Source: Diphasiastrum complanatum (Eukaryota > Streptophyta > Lycopodiopsida > Lycopodiales > Lycopodiaceae). Taken from it: DNA of 43,145 bases. How positions within the stretch are numbered: position 1 is the first letter of the stretch; each line of letters begins with the position of its first letter. Positions 21,380 through 43,145 of the stretch are shown piece by piece. The notes under the pieces were generated by a model. It was not told the DNA's origin, did not search any database, and worked only from the letters and a program-made list of their open reading frames with translations. A program made the position numbers and the translations under genes. The stretch lies in the NCBI GenBank assembly GCA_029204225.1, contig MU834922.1, positions 1-43,145 on the forward strand. The letters run 5' to 3'.

Positions 21380-21862
21380 TGTGACGGCTCACATAATTTC
21401 TTTTTATATCTTTTTACTTTTGTTTGTAGTTAAAAACTTTGTTTATGGAGGCATACCAGCCCTTTTGTTATCGAATTTAAAGCTTCAATACTAGTTTATA
21501 AATGGTTAAGAAAAAATAGATATGTATCGATGTTTAGAAAATTGATACACTCGAATTTAGTAATTTGATATCTGAATTAGTTGTAGCAGTTAGGTAGTTA
21601 TCGACAGCCGCGAGGCTATAAAGAGTCGATGTATTTAGTTATTTTATTCAGATATATTCAAGATAGAAGTGTTGAGGACCTTATATGGTATACACTTGTG
21701 TCTCACTCTTGCTCTCTTATTATTTTCGGGATTACATCTTTTGCAAATGAGTAATAAGAGTAATCTCCCTGTTCAACTAAATGTTATGAATCTGAACATG
21801 ATGAATACACATCGTAGTACATAAATCTATTGATCTAATGCATGCTACATCAAGAATGTCAT
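21380..21862 (+). repeat. 3' LTR, inverted relative of 2829-3314
   Basis: It starts TGTGACGGCTCACATAAT. Inside lie a TATA box (CGAGGCTATAAAGAG, about 21611-21625), a likely R region starting with TTGAGGACC, and a match to the minus-strand LTR through CTACATCAAGAATGTCAT (21862). The right limit is the end of homology to the other copy, which is truncated, so the true LTR could be longer. No TG...CA end with a target duplication could be fixed. Confidence 0.7.
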
Positions 21863-23904
<2,042 letters not shown>

Positions 23905-24841
23905 TGTGAAAAATTGTCAAAATATATCCTGGATATTTTTGTGTTTCTAGTTTGTGAGAAAATATCACATGTGTGGAGCATGTTCCCACATGCAGAAAAA
24001 GTAAAAATAGTCTAGTCATGTTGACTTTAGGGGCATCATAAAGATTTTGTATCAAGCATCTTGGTTAGAACTTTGATAGGGCCAATTTTGGCTTTAGAGG
24101 TCAAATGGTCAAGTACACATGTTTTATCATGATTAGGCCAAAATTTAATTGTGATGTAACTCAAGCTAGTTAGGTTGCTTACATATGCCAAGTTTAGGCT
24201 TGATGAGTGGTGCACCCTATGTGGTAGCAAAAGTCAAAGGGTCCAATCATAAGTAAGAAAATTGTTAGAAGGGCCCAATCAAAATCAAAGGATGTGAAGT
24301 CACTCATCCAATATGTTAGAGGTATTAGAAAAGGGGTCCAATAGGATTGAAGCTTGGATCTCCATGAGTTATATATGTACATTGATTTTCTATCATAATC
24401 CATGTGAGTTCTTGAGCCAATTTGGAGATTCATCAATTTTGAGTGTATTTCTCTCTCTACCCTTCACCCAAAGTGGTGGTTTCTCTCTCTACCCGAGGAG
24501 AGGAGCTTGTTGGGACTTGGTTTTCAGTAGTACATGTTTTCACACATATGAAACTACTTTGGCATGATGCATGTAACTTTGCCTCTTTGCCTTAGATTTC
24601 ATCAATTGATCTTGGATTTCAATCAATAGAAGATCTATAGTGCAAAAGCTTTGCTTAGGAGATCAATTTCACACTTTAGCGCATTCCCGCACATGTGAAT
24701 TTTCAAACTAATAACCCGAAAACACTCTCAATTTGTTCTTAAGCATTATTTAGGTCTTTCAATCTAATACTACTCTTTGTTTGAATTTGATACTGAAAAA
24801 ATCATCTTCAAATTAGCATAACAAAATTAGGGTTTCTACAT
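23905..24841 (+). repeat. Diverged LTR related to the element at 33036 (possible solo LTR)
   Basis: It begins TGTGAAAAATTG and shares, in order, CACATGTGTGGAGC-TGTTCCCAC, GTCATG, a GGCCAAAA block, a TATATATG/TATATATAG TATA region, ATAATC(C/A)ATGTGAG, CAATTTTGAGTG and a TTTCACAC(A/G)T(A/G)TGAAAC palindrome with the LTR at 33036-33858. A TG...CA end could be placed at TTTCTACA (24841), but no target-site duplication was found and no element interior adjoins it. Confidence 0.45.
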
Positions 24842-24959
24842 TGGAAAAAAAAAATAGTAATCAACTTATATGCAATGTTTGGACTTTCAAGAAGAACCAT
24901 ATACCTATAGAACATAGAAGTAAGTTGTTTCTACACTTGATTACAAGTAAGATGGGTGG

Positions 24960-25972
<1,013 letters not shown>

Positions 25973-26221
25973 ATAGGATAAAGAAATGTCCTCACCTTTG
26001 TATAGTAGCCATTCATATTAAAATTAAAAGATGTTCAACGAATGAGATAAAATCTCAATAATCCAATATCAATGGTTCTTCATTTTCAAAAGTGAAGTTC
26101 TAAAGTTCCCTTTTTCAAAACTTCGGTTGAAAGGGAGAAATCTGGCTTTTGAATTGGGGTGACAGAACCTAGCATTCAAGTTTGCCAAGACTTCATAAAA
26201 CGACTCTGTTCTGGAGTTTCA

Positions 26222-26600
26222 ATTATGTCTTTTAGCTTATAGATGACATAAACCTATAAAATTTACTTTATCATAGTCGAACCAAATGTATAGATCATAA
26301 AAAGTATCAACTATCATTCTAGCAAGTGTCCAAACTATACATAAGCAAAAAGTCAACTGATTATCAGTCAAATAGTAGTAGTTACATTAATTTTTTGATT
26401 ATCACCTTAAACAAACCCATCTTATAAATATTCTCAAAAACTAAGGTCATTCAACAATAAGTCTTTTGTCTTATAAATGATGTAAACTAATAAAAGTTAC
26501 TTTATAATTGTCGAACCATAGGTATCGGTCTAAAACGGTAACAAGTATCATTTTGGCACATGTTCAACCCATATGGAAGCAAAAAATCAGTGTTTTTCTT
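26222..26600 (+). repeat. Diverged tandem duplication, about 240-bp period
   Basis: The segment starting near 26226 (GTCTTTTAGCTTATAGATGA, ACTTTATCATAGTCGAACC, AAGTATCA, AAGCAAAAAGTCA) recurs near 26460 (GTCTTTTGTCTTATAAATGA, ACTTTATAATTGTCGAACC, AAGTATCA, AAGCAAAAAATCA). Confidence 0.7.
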
Positions 26601-28046
26601 GTTACTATTAAGATCTATTCTTCAATCGAGTACCAATCATTAGCTCGTCTTTTTCCTTTCTTCTGAATGTCACCTCAAAGAATCCACCATTAAGATGCAT
26701 TAGCATACTTTAAAAAATGTTTGATGAGTATATTGTATCTATTATGCCTGGAGAAAGTGAGCATATTTGTCAATTGTACTTATATAGGACATGCACAGTC
26801 TATTCAAAATTGTACATCTTTAGGGTTGTGAAGACACTATACAAGAGAAATGGCAATCCTATGTATTGTTTTTGAACTTGACCTCTAATTTTTTGAGAAT
26901 TCTAATGATTACTAATAAAAAACCACAATTTTAATACTAGCATGTTGAGAAGACATAATCATCTTCTTGTAATTAAAAAATAAATAATAAGAAATATCAA
27001 AAGGAAGCAAATGTAAATAAGATCATATCCTATAGCAATTTAATGAAACAATAACAGTGTCAAAAAAGAAAATTCATAATTACATAGAATGACCAAAGCT
27101 AGTTTCAAGTAAATCAAGTTCTCTAAAGTTTACATCCCTTGGAATAGAGAAGATGTAAAACATTAGGTAAGTCTTACGTGAATTATATAACCCATACAAC
27201 TATACATCTACCACAAGGGATTGCCTTAGAATTAACAACAAATCTCAAAACCTTGAGAGATTTTATCTGAGCTTTATGACGCTTTAAGAACATCGCACTT
27301 TCAAGTGATTTCAGCACATCAACAGTTGTTTCCAAACTCATCGCAGAATTTACAAAATTAGGGATTTAATTAGCCAAGCTCATGATGTTATTCAATGTGG
27401 CTAAAAAACAAACGATAAATCCATGTTCTTCAGCAACTTTTTTGTAGAAAGTAACAATGACTAATGCCCATAATCAAAGAATGAAAATTGAAATTAGGCA
27501 TGGTGATGAAGGTGCAAAAAAATGCAGATGCAACAAGTAATGGACTTAACTACAGATACCAAACTGTTAGTACACCAAACTCTGTCCAATCGTCATAAAA
27601 AAATGATATTTGTCTTTTGATTAAAATTTGATATCTAAAAGAGCAATGTATTTGTTTTGGTTCACACCACTTTTTCTCTAATGAACATTTATCATACTTT
27701 GATTTGTGGATGTGTTATTCAGTGATGATGCTACAAAACTTCTTGAACGTTAAACTTGTGTAATACATCCATTATTGGCAATAGTTGGTTCAGGCCTACA
27801 AGTAGTGAAATTCATTCTCCCAATAGGTTTCTCATTTGAGATTATGCAAAGCTATGAAAGTAGTCAAGTTTTGCTTACACTTACTCCAAATAAAATTAAA
27901 TTTTAGGATGAACTTGGCATATCACAACTCGCAGTTATAAACTAGAATATTTCTTATCTTTGAAATTGGGCTTAGTGGCTTGCTAATTCTTATGGTATTT
28001 GAGATATTGTGTAATATGGGACAAGCTTTTAGTTGTTCTCTCTGCA
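26601..28046. other. No gene recognised
   Basis: AT-rich DNA with no long frame or recognisable motif. Confidence 0.5.
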
Positions 28047-29350
<1,304 letters not shown>

Positions 29351-29475
29351 TGCTACACATGGTTTCTGTCGTCCAGAGGTGGGCTACTTGCTATAGCCAC
29401 CCTCACCACTTCAGCAACTCTGGGGTGCTACAGCAGGTAGCCCACCTCTGGATGACCGAAACCTAGTACGTAGCC
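29351..29475. other. Long imperfect hairpin (about 52-bp arms)
   Basis: The left arm 29351-29402 and the reverse complement of the right arm 29422-29475 match at roughly 80-85%, with a 19-base loop. The core CCAGAGGTGGGCTAC...GTAGCCCACCTCTGG is 15 of 15 paired. Copy 3 has only the outer part of the left arm (CTACATGGTTTCT), so the inverted half was added in this copy. It could be a foldback transposon, a local inverted duplication or a small-RNA precursor. Confidence 0.75.
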
Positions 29476-29793
29476 TTTCGACCCACCATCTCATAAGGCC
29501 TATGATTTGGAAACAATGTTTTTTGTTGCCTTTAGCATGGTTTTTCAATGACCTTCATGGGGCAAGAAGGGTAGGAAACTATTGAAAACATGCAGGTCCA
29601 CCAGAACTTGTCCGTAGTCCCGTCGGAGTTTGGGAGCAATGGGACCTGGCCTTATAGCTTGTCCCCATGGAGAAGAAACAATTACTTATTTCCTCCACCC
29701 ATCCAAAATTTATGTCCCTGTGGAAACTTCAAAAACTTTCTCTCATGAGTAGTGGCTTCAGAGGGCCGCCCTTCTACTCGTCATAGGAATCCA
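29476..29793. other. Unannotated segment specific to copy 2
   Basis: Absent from copy 3. No gene recognised. Confidence 0.5.
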
Positions 29794-29938
29794 GATTGGA
29801 ATAGAGAACCGGTGAGATTGAAATCTTCGTTCCATGGGGACGTGTTCTTACGAATTGGAATGAGAACTGATGGGATTGAAATCTTCGTTCTATGGGGTCC
29901 TATGGGGACATTCTCTTACGACTTGGAACGAGAACCCC
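29794..29938 (+). repeat. Short tandem repeat, three units of 58-68 bp
   Basis: The phrase GA(T/A/C)TTGGAA(T/C)(A/G)AGAAC starts units at 29794, 29852 and 29920, each containing GATTGAAATCTTCGTTC(C/T)ATGGGG and CTTACGA. One unit has a counterpart, inverted, at 7768-7806. Confidence 0.85.
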
Positions 29939-30177
29939 CATCATTCAGGACCTTTGTCAAAACCCTAATAGGCAATTGGTAGGTGGGGCGGTTAGGCGGG
30001 CCACCCTATGGAATATGACATGCAAATCTTGATATGAAATCAAGCTCTTTATAAAGCATCTAATTCCATTCATGAAGAAATAGCTCAAGTACAGTTGTCT
30101 GCAAGCTTTAAATCGAAATTAGAGTTAGTAGCTAAAAATGCACGGGAAAACATGCATTAGGAAAAACAACTCAATAT

Positions 30178-30179
<2 letters not shown>
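29939..30179 (-). repeat. Dispersed repeat, inverted copy of 6646-6880
   Basis: Near-identical to the reverse complement of 6646-6880. Its right end (30179) adjoins the duplicated flank that leads into the next (CT)n array. Confidence 0.85.
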
Positions 30180-33035
<2,856 letters not shown>

Positions 33036-33858
33036 TGTGAAAAATGCAAAAATAAGCTTGGTAGAGGCCAAAAATCTTGTATATAGATAAACACACATGT
33101 TTGGAGCCTGTTCCCACGTGTGAAAATAGTGTACTTGTCATGTACCATAATCATATAGGTTGTACATATGATTTAATTCAAGTTCTAGTGGCTAAAAAGG
33201 CCAAAAGCTTGTTTTCTAGACATATGACACATGGCATCAATCTATTGATTGCATGAGCCACATCCTTTGGTTAGGTGTCATATCCCATGTGTAGAGGACA
33301 GCTCACATGTGTGGAATAAGCTGAAGTAGGCGAATTTTGACTTCTAGAAGATTTCCAAGTAGATCTCCATATAGAAGGAAAATGGACCAAAAGTGCTCAA
33401 AATAGAAGGTTTGGTCCAAGTGTCAGTTTTGCATGATGAATCATCATATGACAATGCACCTTCACACATGTGGGATCATAGGTATGATCAGTACCACAAG
33501 CTCCCACTTATTGTATATATAGAGCCACATTTGGCCATAATCAATGTGAGACACCCATCTTGGTTTTGGAAGCAATTTTGAGTGATTCTCTCCATTTGTC
33601 TACATTTGTTTTGATTGTTTTGAGGTTCTATCAATTTGTACTTGATTTTCAGGTTGGAGTCCGTACCTTGACAGGGTTTCACACGTGTGAAACCAGCAAG
33701 TACATTTACCTTCAATAAATGATTGTTCTTGTTTGGATTTTATGTCTAGAATTGATCTTAATCTTATGTAGATTGATAGATCAAGTAAATCTAACATCCA
33801 ATCCCTCTTGAGAATCAGATTAGGATACACTCTTGGTCCTTTTTGTACTTTTTGCACA
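33036..33858 (+). repeat. 5' LTR
   Basis: TGTGAAAAATGC to TTTTTGCACA, 823 bp. A TATA box (GTATATATAGAGCC, about 33512-33525) and a TTTCACACGTGTGAAAC palindrome (33668-33684) lie inside. Three TGTGTGGAAT/CACATGTG words recur in its first 300 bp. Confidence 0.92.
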
Positions 33859-33871
33859 TGGTATCAGAGCC
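33859..33871 (+). other. Primer-binding site (initiator tRNA-Met)
   Basis: TGGTATCAGAGCC follows the LTR end CACA directly. It is the canonical plant primer-binding sequence complementary to initiator tRNA-Met. Confidence 0.93.
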
Positions 33872-35446
33872 AAGTACAAGAGTTTTTGTTGAAATTGATA
33901 GGGTTAATCCAAATCAAAGCCAAAATTAGCAGTTTTTTGGAAACTAGTCAAATTTTGTGTAGCGAGTTGGATTTGATAGCTACCCTCAAAATTTTTGGTC
34001 CAGATCTTGTTGTGGGTTGTAGGAACCCTTTTCAGCTCCGGTTTTGACTAAGAAAATTCAAAAATTTGTACAATTTGACTCACACACCCAATTTGAGAGA
34101 TTTTTACTGAAAAATCAAGCATTTTCTATAGAGAATTAATCTCTTGATTAGTTCTTGGATTAGATCAGCCAAAAAATTAAAATTGAAGCTTGAATTAGGA
34201 GAATTAAATGATTTTCTCTGATTTTTTGAGTGTATGTTGAAGTTAAGAGAGATTTTGCTAAAAATCATAGATTAAGGAGTGATATGCAAGGTGAGAGGTT
34301 GAAATCCATTGTACCATCACTCTAGATTTGTTCAAGAGTGATAGGGTCAAGTTTAGAAGCATCAATTTGCTAGAAAACATCTTTGGATCTGTCCTCCAAG
34401 TGAAACCTTTGAGAGTTTCTAGTGCATATAGAGCATCTATGCAAATCTTTTGTAGAATTTGACATAGATTGGCTTAAATTGAGAATTCTAGAAAAGAGAT
34501 TGAGATCCAAGTCACATTGTTCAAACCTACTCAATTTGTTTGAGTGATTGTAAGGTTTGTAAAGAGTCATTAAGGTGTCTATGACAAATGTATAGAGAGA
34601 GATCCAATTTTCTAAGAGTTCCTTCCTTTGTAGAGGGCAAGATCTAGAAGCTCATTTTGTGTTGTTATTGGTGGAGAGTTTGTGTTCTCCTAGGTGATCA
34701 AATCTTTCTAAGTGGCATTAGCTCTTTGAAGCACAATATCTTAGTGAGAAAAATCACAACTTTTGATTTTGAATTTCATTCCAAGTCTCTAAAGGTAGAG
34801 TAATTGGTGGAATCCAATAGGAGTGATTGAATTTAATTTGTTGAGCAAAAATTGACATAGTATGTATGAAACTCAAATTAGTTCTATTCAACTTTCTTTG
34901 TGAGAGTGTGAGGGTCAATTTGTGATCCCATTGGATATCTAGAATGAGGAGGAGTCCATATTTGAGTATTCATGCATGGTTGAGATCTTTGTGAATCTCT
35001 AGTTGTCTAATTTTTTAGCTTTGTGAAAAATTGGTGGTATAGTTTGTTTTCAAATCAAATCACATTCATTCTAAATCTCAAGAGTGAGATTATTTGGGTC
35101 AAGAGTGAGTCCAAAAGAAGTGATTAAGTTTGATTTTCATGTGTTTGAAACAAAATCCATCTTTTGTTCAAGAATCTCAAGTGTTGAGAGAACTAGTCAA
35201 GTGAAAAGGAAAATCTAAGTGTCAAATCTTTTTCATATCCATTTCAACTTTCAAAAGAAAGAGTCATTGGTATTTGATGAGTCCAATAGGAGATTGGATC
35301 TGATTTCTTTAGTGATTTGATTCAAAGATTGTGTGCTTTTGTCTTAGTGATCAAAGCAAAGTTTCCAAGTGACTAGTCATTACTGCAAAGATTGATTCTT
35401 AGGTTTGTGAGCTAGATCTTTTGTAGATCATTCTAGATTATTGAAG
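33872..35446 (+). other. Long untranslated leader with decayed internal repeats
   Basis: About 1.6 kb with no long frame. A theme of the type GTCCAATAGGAGTGATTG followed by AATTTGATTT recurs in diverged form near 34820, 35120 and 35285, separated by about 170-300 bp. No coding domain seen. Confidence 0.5.
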
Positions 35447-36811
35447 ATGTTCAAATCTAGTCTCTTGAAAGTCACAAATTACATTTGTAGAATCATATCA
35501 CAGGTTTTTATTCACATGGCATCAATAGGTGGCATCCTATTGAAGGAAAGAAAGGATCCTGAGTGCAACCTTTGTGGCAAAGGAGGATATTTTTTCTCAA
35601 GATGCTACAAAAAGAAGACTAGTCCATCCAAGAAGAACCAAAGCAAGGGGACCGAGGTGAAGGATGGAGCTTCAAGTTAAAAATGCAAATACAAGAAGGA
35701 CAAGTCCAAGGAAAGGTGTTTCCTTTGTGGAAAGGTGAATGAGGCTTGGAGTCTCACAAGGACTTGCAAGATTTGTCTTCAAGAGTCCATCACAACACAT
35801 GTCAAATCTTTTGAAATTTTTCATTTGGAAGTGCATTGTTTGGTTCAAGATGCAAAGATAGATGTCACTTTCATGAAAGTAACTTGGATTTATTTTATGT
35901 CCTTGGAAAGTATTTTGCTTGGAACTTTAGATAAGTTCAAACTTATTGTTATTATCCAAGAGAAAAATAATAAGGAGCAATCACAAAATGAAAATAGTTT
36001 CATTTATGCTCTTATGTCAACTTATGAAGAACCATTTTGCTTTGAAGAGATTTTTGTATCTCAAAGGTGGATTAAGGCAATACTAGTTGAGTGTGATGCC
36101 TTAAAAGATAGCAAAATATGTTTTCCTTGTAAGCTTACATTAGTTATGAAGTCAAGGAAATATAAATATCTTCATAATGTTGGATCTTTTGGTTTCAATA
36201 AGATCATGAATGATGTGTTCATTCATAAAGATGAAAATTGTATGTTTTCAATCCTAAAGGCAAGTTGTAAACTTCTTATGAGAATAAGTGAAGCATCCAA
36301 AGTGGACACTTATATCCATAAGCAAGTAGTTAGCCTTATTGAGATGGAGATACCTTTTGATTTCAATATTGGAAAAACCATGCCAAGTTGTGGTGATTTT
36401 TGGACTTATGTTTCTAGCATAAGTAATCTTGATAATCATAGGAAGTGCATATTGAATGGTCATACTTGTTGTGATCATTATGAGACATGGAGGTCTCGGA
36501 TTTCCATCAAGAAGGAGCATCATGAAGAGGATCTTAAGGAGTCATTTCAAGGTTCAAGTGTGCCAAGGATTGAGGAGGAGAGACCTTCTCAAGTTGTGAT
36601 TCCAAAAAGAAACTCAAGAAACATGGTTGAACCCATGTGGCTCACATTTCAATGGAAAGAGGAGCATATCTCATGTGAAGGAGCAAGCCTCAAGGTCAAG
36701 CATCTACATGAAAATTGGAAGGAATCAATTTTGGAGGTGCTAGGATGGTGCAAAGCTCTCAAGCTCATCAAAGATGTCAACATCAAAGAAGCACTATCAT
36801 GGATATGGTGA
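35447..36811 (+). pseudogene. Fused gag zinc-knuckle / protease / RT-linker remnant ORF of the copia element
   Basis: One frame from ATG at 35447 to 36811 holds 454 codons with a single TAA (35678-35680). Before the stop is CNLCGKGGYFFSRC, a CCHC zinc knuckle with His replaced by Tyr. After it is CFLCGKVNEAWSLTRTC, a second, broken knuckle. Then TWIYFMSLESILLGTLDKF resembles copia protease WILDSGASxHxTGTLDKF with the catalytic DSG lost. TYEEPFCFEEIFVSQRW and IKAILVECDAL match the SFEEAxxxxxWxxAMxEEYxAL block that precedes copia RT. Integrase between them is missing. The last 230 residues have no clear counterpart except a PRIEEERPSQ linker-like phrase. The frame is long for a relic and has drifted far from the family. 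Confidence 0.65.
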
Positions 36812-36920
36812 TTTCAGATCGACATTAAGCTCATTGACTGATCTTCACACCTTTTGAACTAGCAAAGACCAAATCAGCCCATGGAGTCAAGTTCAAGATC
36901 AATACATTTTCCATCAAGCT

Positions 36921-36934
36921 AGATTTTTGAGGAG
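36921..36934 (+). other. Polypurine tract
   Basis: AGATTTTTGAGGAG immediately precedes the 3' LTR start. The GAGGAG end is purine, and the T-run before it is often seen upstream of plant polypurine tracts. Confidence 0.6.
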
Positions 36935-37766
36935 TGTGAAAAATGCAAAAATAAGCTTGGTAGAGGCCAAAAATCTTGTATATAGATAAACACACATGTG
37001 TGGAGCCTGTTCCCACGTGTGAAAATAGTGTACTTGTCATGTACCATAATCATATAGGTTGTACATATGATTTAATTCAAATTCTAGTGGCTAAAAAGGC
37101 CAAAAGCTTGTTTTCTAGACATATGACACATGGCATCAATCTATTGATTGCATGAGCCACATCCTTTGGTTAGATGTCATATTCCATGTGTAGAGGACAG
37201 CTCACATGTGTGGAATAAGCTGAAGTAGGTGAATTTTGACATCTAGAAGATTTCCAAGTAGATCTCCATATAGAAGGAAAATGGACCAAAAGTGCTCAAA
37301 ATAGAAGGTTTTGTCCAAGTGTCAGTTTTGCATGATGAATCATCATATGACAAAGAACCTTCACACATGTGGGATCATAGGGATGATCAGTACCACGAGC
37401 TCCCACTTATTGTATATATAGAGCCACATTTGGCCATAATCAATGTGAGACACCAATCTTGGTTTTGGAAGCAATTTTGAGTGATTCTCTCCATTTGTCT
37501 ACATTTGTTTGATTGTTTTGAGGTTCTATCAATGTGTACTTAATTTTCAGATTGGAGTCCGTACCCTGACAGGGTTTCACACGTGTGAAACCAGCAAGTA
37601 CATTTACCTTCAATAAATGATTGTTCTTGTTTGAATTTTATGTCTAGAATTGATCTAGATTGATCTTAATCTTATGTAGATTGATAGATCAAGTAAATCT
37701 AACATCCAAGCCCTCTTGAGGATCAGATTAGGATCCACTCTTGCTCCTATTTGTACTTTTTGCACA
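36935..37766 (+). repeat. 3' LTR
   Basis: TGTGAAAAATGC to TTTTTGCACA, 832 bp. A 10-bp duplication (GATCTAGATT region near 37655) accounts for the length difference from the 5' LTR. TAATG follows. Confidence 0.92.
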
Positions 37767-37771
37767 TAATG

Positions 37772-40592
<2,821 letters not shown>

Positions 40593-40670
<78 letters not shown>
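40593..40670 (+). repeat. (GA)n microsatellite, 78 bp
   Basis: Pure GA. It is the first array in the window with GA rather than CT on the plus strand. Confidence 0.97.
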
Positions 40671-40673
<3 letters not shown>

Positions 40674-40894
40674 TGGGATTTGCATATTTCCATTGGTCCA
40701 CATTTGCCCTAGATGGTCATTGAAGGGCAATTGAAGTGGGATTGAAGGGCAAACACGTGCATTTTAGAGAGATAACGTGTGCTTTTGAAAACTTCCAAAA
40801 ACATAATTTGAGAGAGAGAGAGAGCGCCAGCGATGGATCTAGAGAGTAGAGAGCTGACGACGGATCGAGACAGAGAGAGCAATGGATAATGTGA

Positions 40895-41115
<221 letters not shown>

Positions 41116-41227
41116 AGTCGCTAGTCGCTGAGAATAGCAGCGATGCTTGATGCGTAGGCACAAGGGGCCATGGCGTGTTGCAAGAATTCGGCAAGCCCTG
41201 CCAGGAGGACGCAAATGAGGGATGAGC

Positions 41228-41375
41228 AGGTTAGTGAGAGGGATAGATGGCAATGAGAGGGAAAGATGGCGAGTGAGAGAAGAGATAGATGACTTGAATG
41301 AGGAAAGATGCGCAGGTTAGTGAGAGGGAGAGATGGCAGTGAGGAAGATGGTGAGTGAGAGAAGAGAGAGAGGGT
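41228..41375 (+). repeat. Imperfect tandem duplication, about 83-bp period
   Basis: GCAGGTTAGTGAGAGGGATA starts one unit at 41228 and GCAGGTTAGTGAGAGGGAGA the next at 41311. Both continue with GATGGCA(A/G)TGAG and GTGAGTGAGAGAAGAGA. Confidence 0.85.
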
Positions 41376-41397
41376 GCTACTGGGAGGACCAAGGAGA

Positions 41398-43145
<1,748 letters not shown>

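Noticed and set aside
35735-36811. An independent host gene of 358 codons
   Set aside because: It lies inside a structurally complete LTR element, is in frame with a gag zinc knuckle upstream, and contains protease-like and RT-linker-like stretches of copia.

Overview
The window is nuclear DNA of a land plant, most likely a seed plant with a large, repeat-rich genome. It is AT-rich and holds remnants of Ty3/gypsy, Ty1/copia and LINE retroelements, a tRNA-derived SINE, very long (CT)n/(GA)n microsatellites, and only one recognisable non-transposon coding fragment: the N-terminal part of a phytosulfokine-receptor-like leucine-rich-repeat (LRR) protein at 8.1-8.6 kb, minus strand. No bacterial-style operons, rRNA genes or CRISPR arrays were seen. 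Almost every transposon reading frame is broken.

Layout. 0-3.3 kb: minus-strand Tat-like Ty3/gypsy relic, running LTR (2829-3314), RNase H, integrase, then a decayed coding stretch at the window edge. 3.4-3.85 kb: copia reverse-transcriptase relic. 4.7-7.8 kb: diverged tandem and dispersed repeats, including a probable SINE. 8.1-9.3 kb: LRR fragment and its CpG-containing upstream region. 9.48 kb: G-quadruplex motif. 9.98-10.45 kb: degenerate tandem repeat. 10.69-10.80 kb: short SINE with perfect 15-bp target-site duplications. 11.8-13.0 kb: copia RT/RNase H relic with a 127-bp (CT)n grown inside the RNase H codons. 13.65-14.65 kb: gypsy integrase tail, polypurine tract, two LTRs back to back and a primer-binding site. 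14.65-19.5 kb: decayed DNA holding one gypsy RT fragment and one LINE endonuclease fragment. 19.5-21.4 kb: an unrecognised coiled-coil coding region ending in a polypurine tract and an LTR. That LTR is the inverted relative of the one at 2.8-3.3 kb.

23.3-40.1 kb is dominated by (CT)n arrays and by an unusual repeat family whose roughly 2.35-kb units are bounded by (CT)n and joined head to tail (30590-32943, then 32944-40068). Its units carry a TATA box, a CT-rich leader and a splice-donor-like site, so they look like promoter-bearing gene or non-coding-RNA copies. One unit is split by a structurally complete, young LTR retrotransposon (33036-37766, 5-bp target duplication TAATG, LTRs about 97% identical by eye). 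Its internal region is too short for a full pol, so it must be non-autonomous. 40.6-41.6 kb is a compound GA/GGGA/TG microsatellite block. The rest, to 43145, is unannotated AT-rich DNA.

The most novel items are the coiled-coil coding region beside an LTR (19.5-21.4 kb), the microsatellite born inside a retrotransposon RNase H gene (12.6 kb), and the CT-bounded, promoter-bearing tandem units (28-40 kb). All homology calls were made by reading translations and aligning by eye; none was checked against a database.
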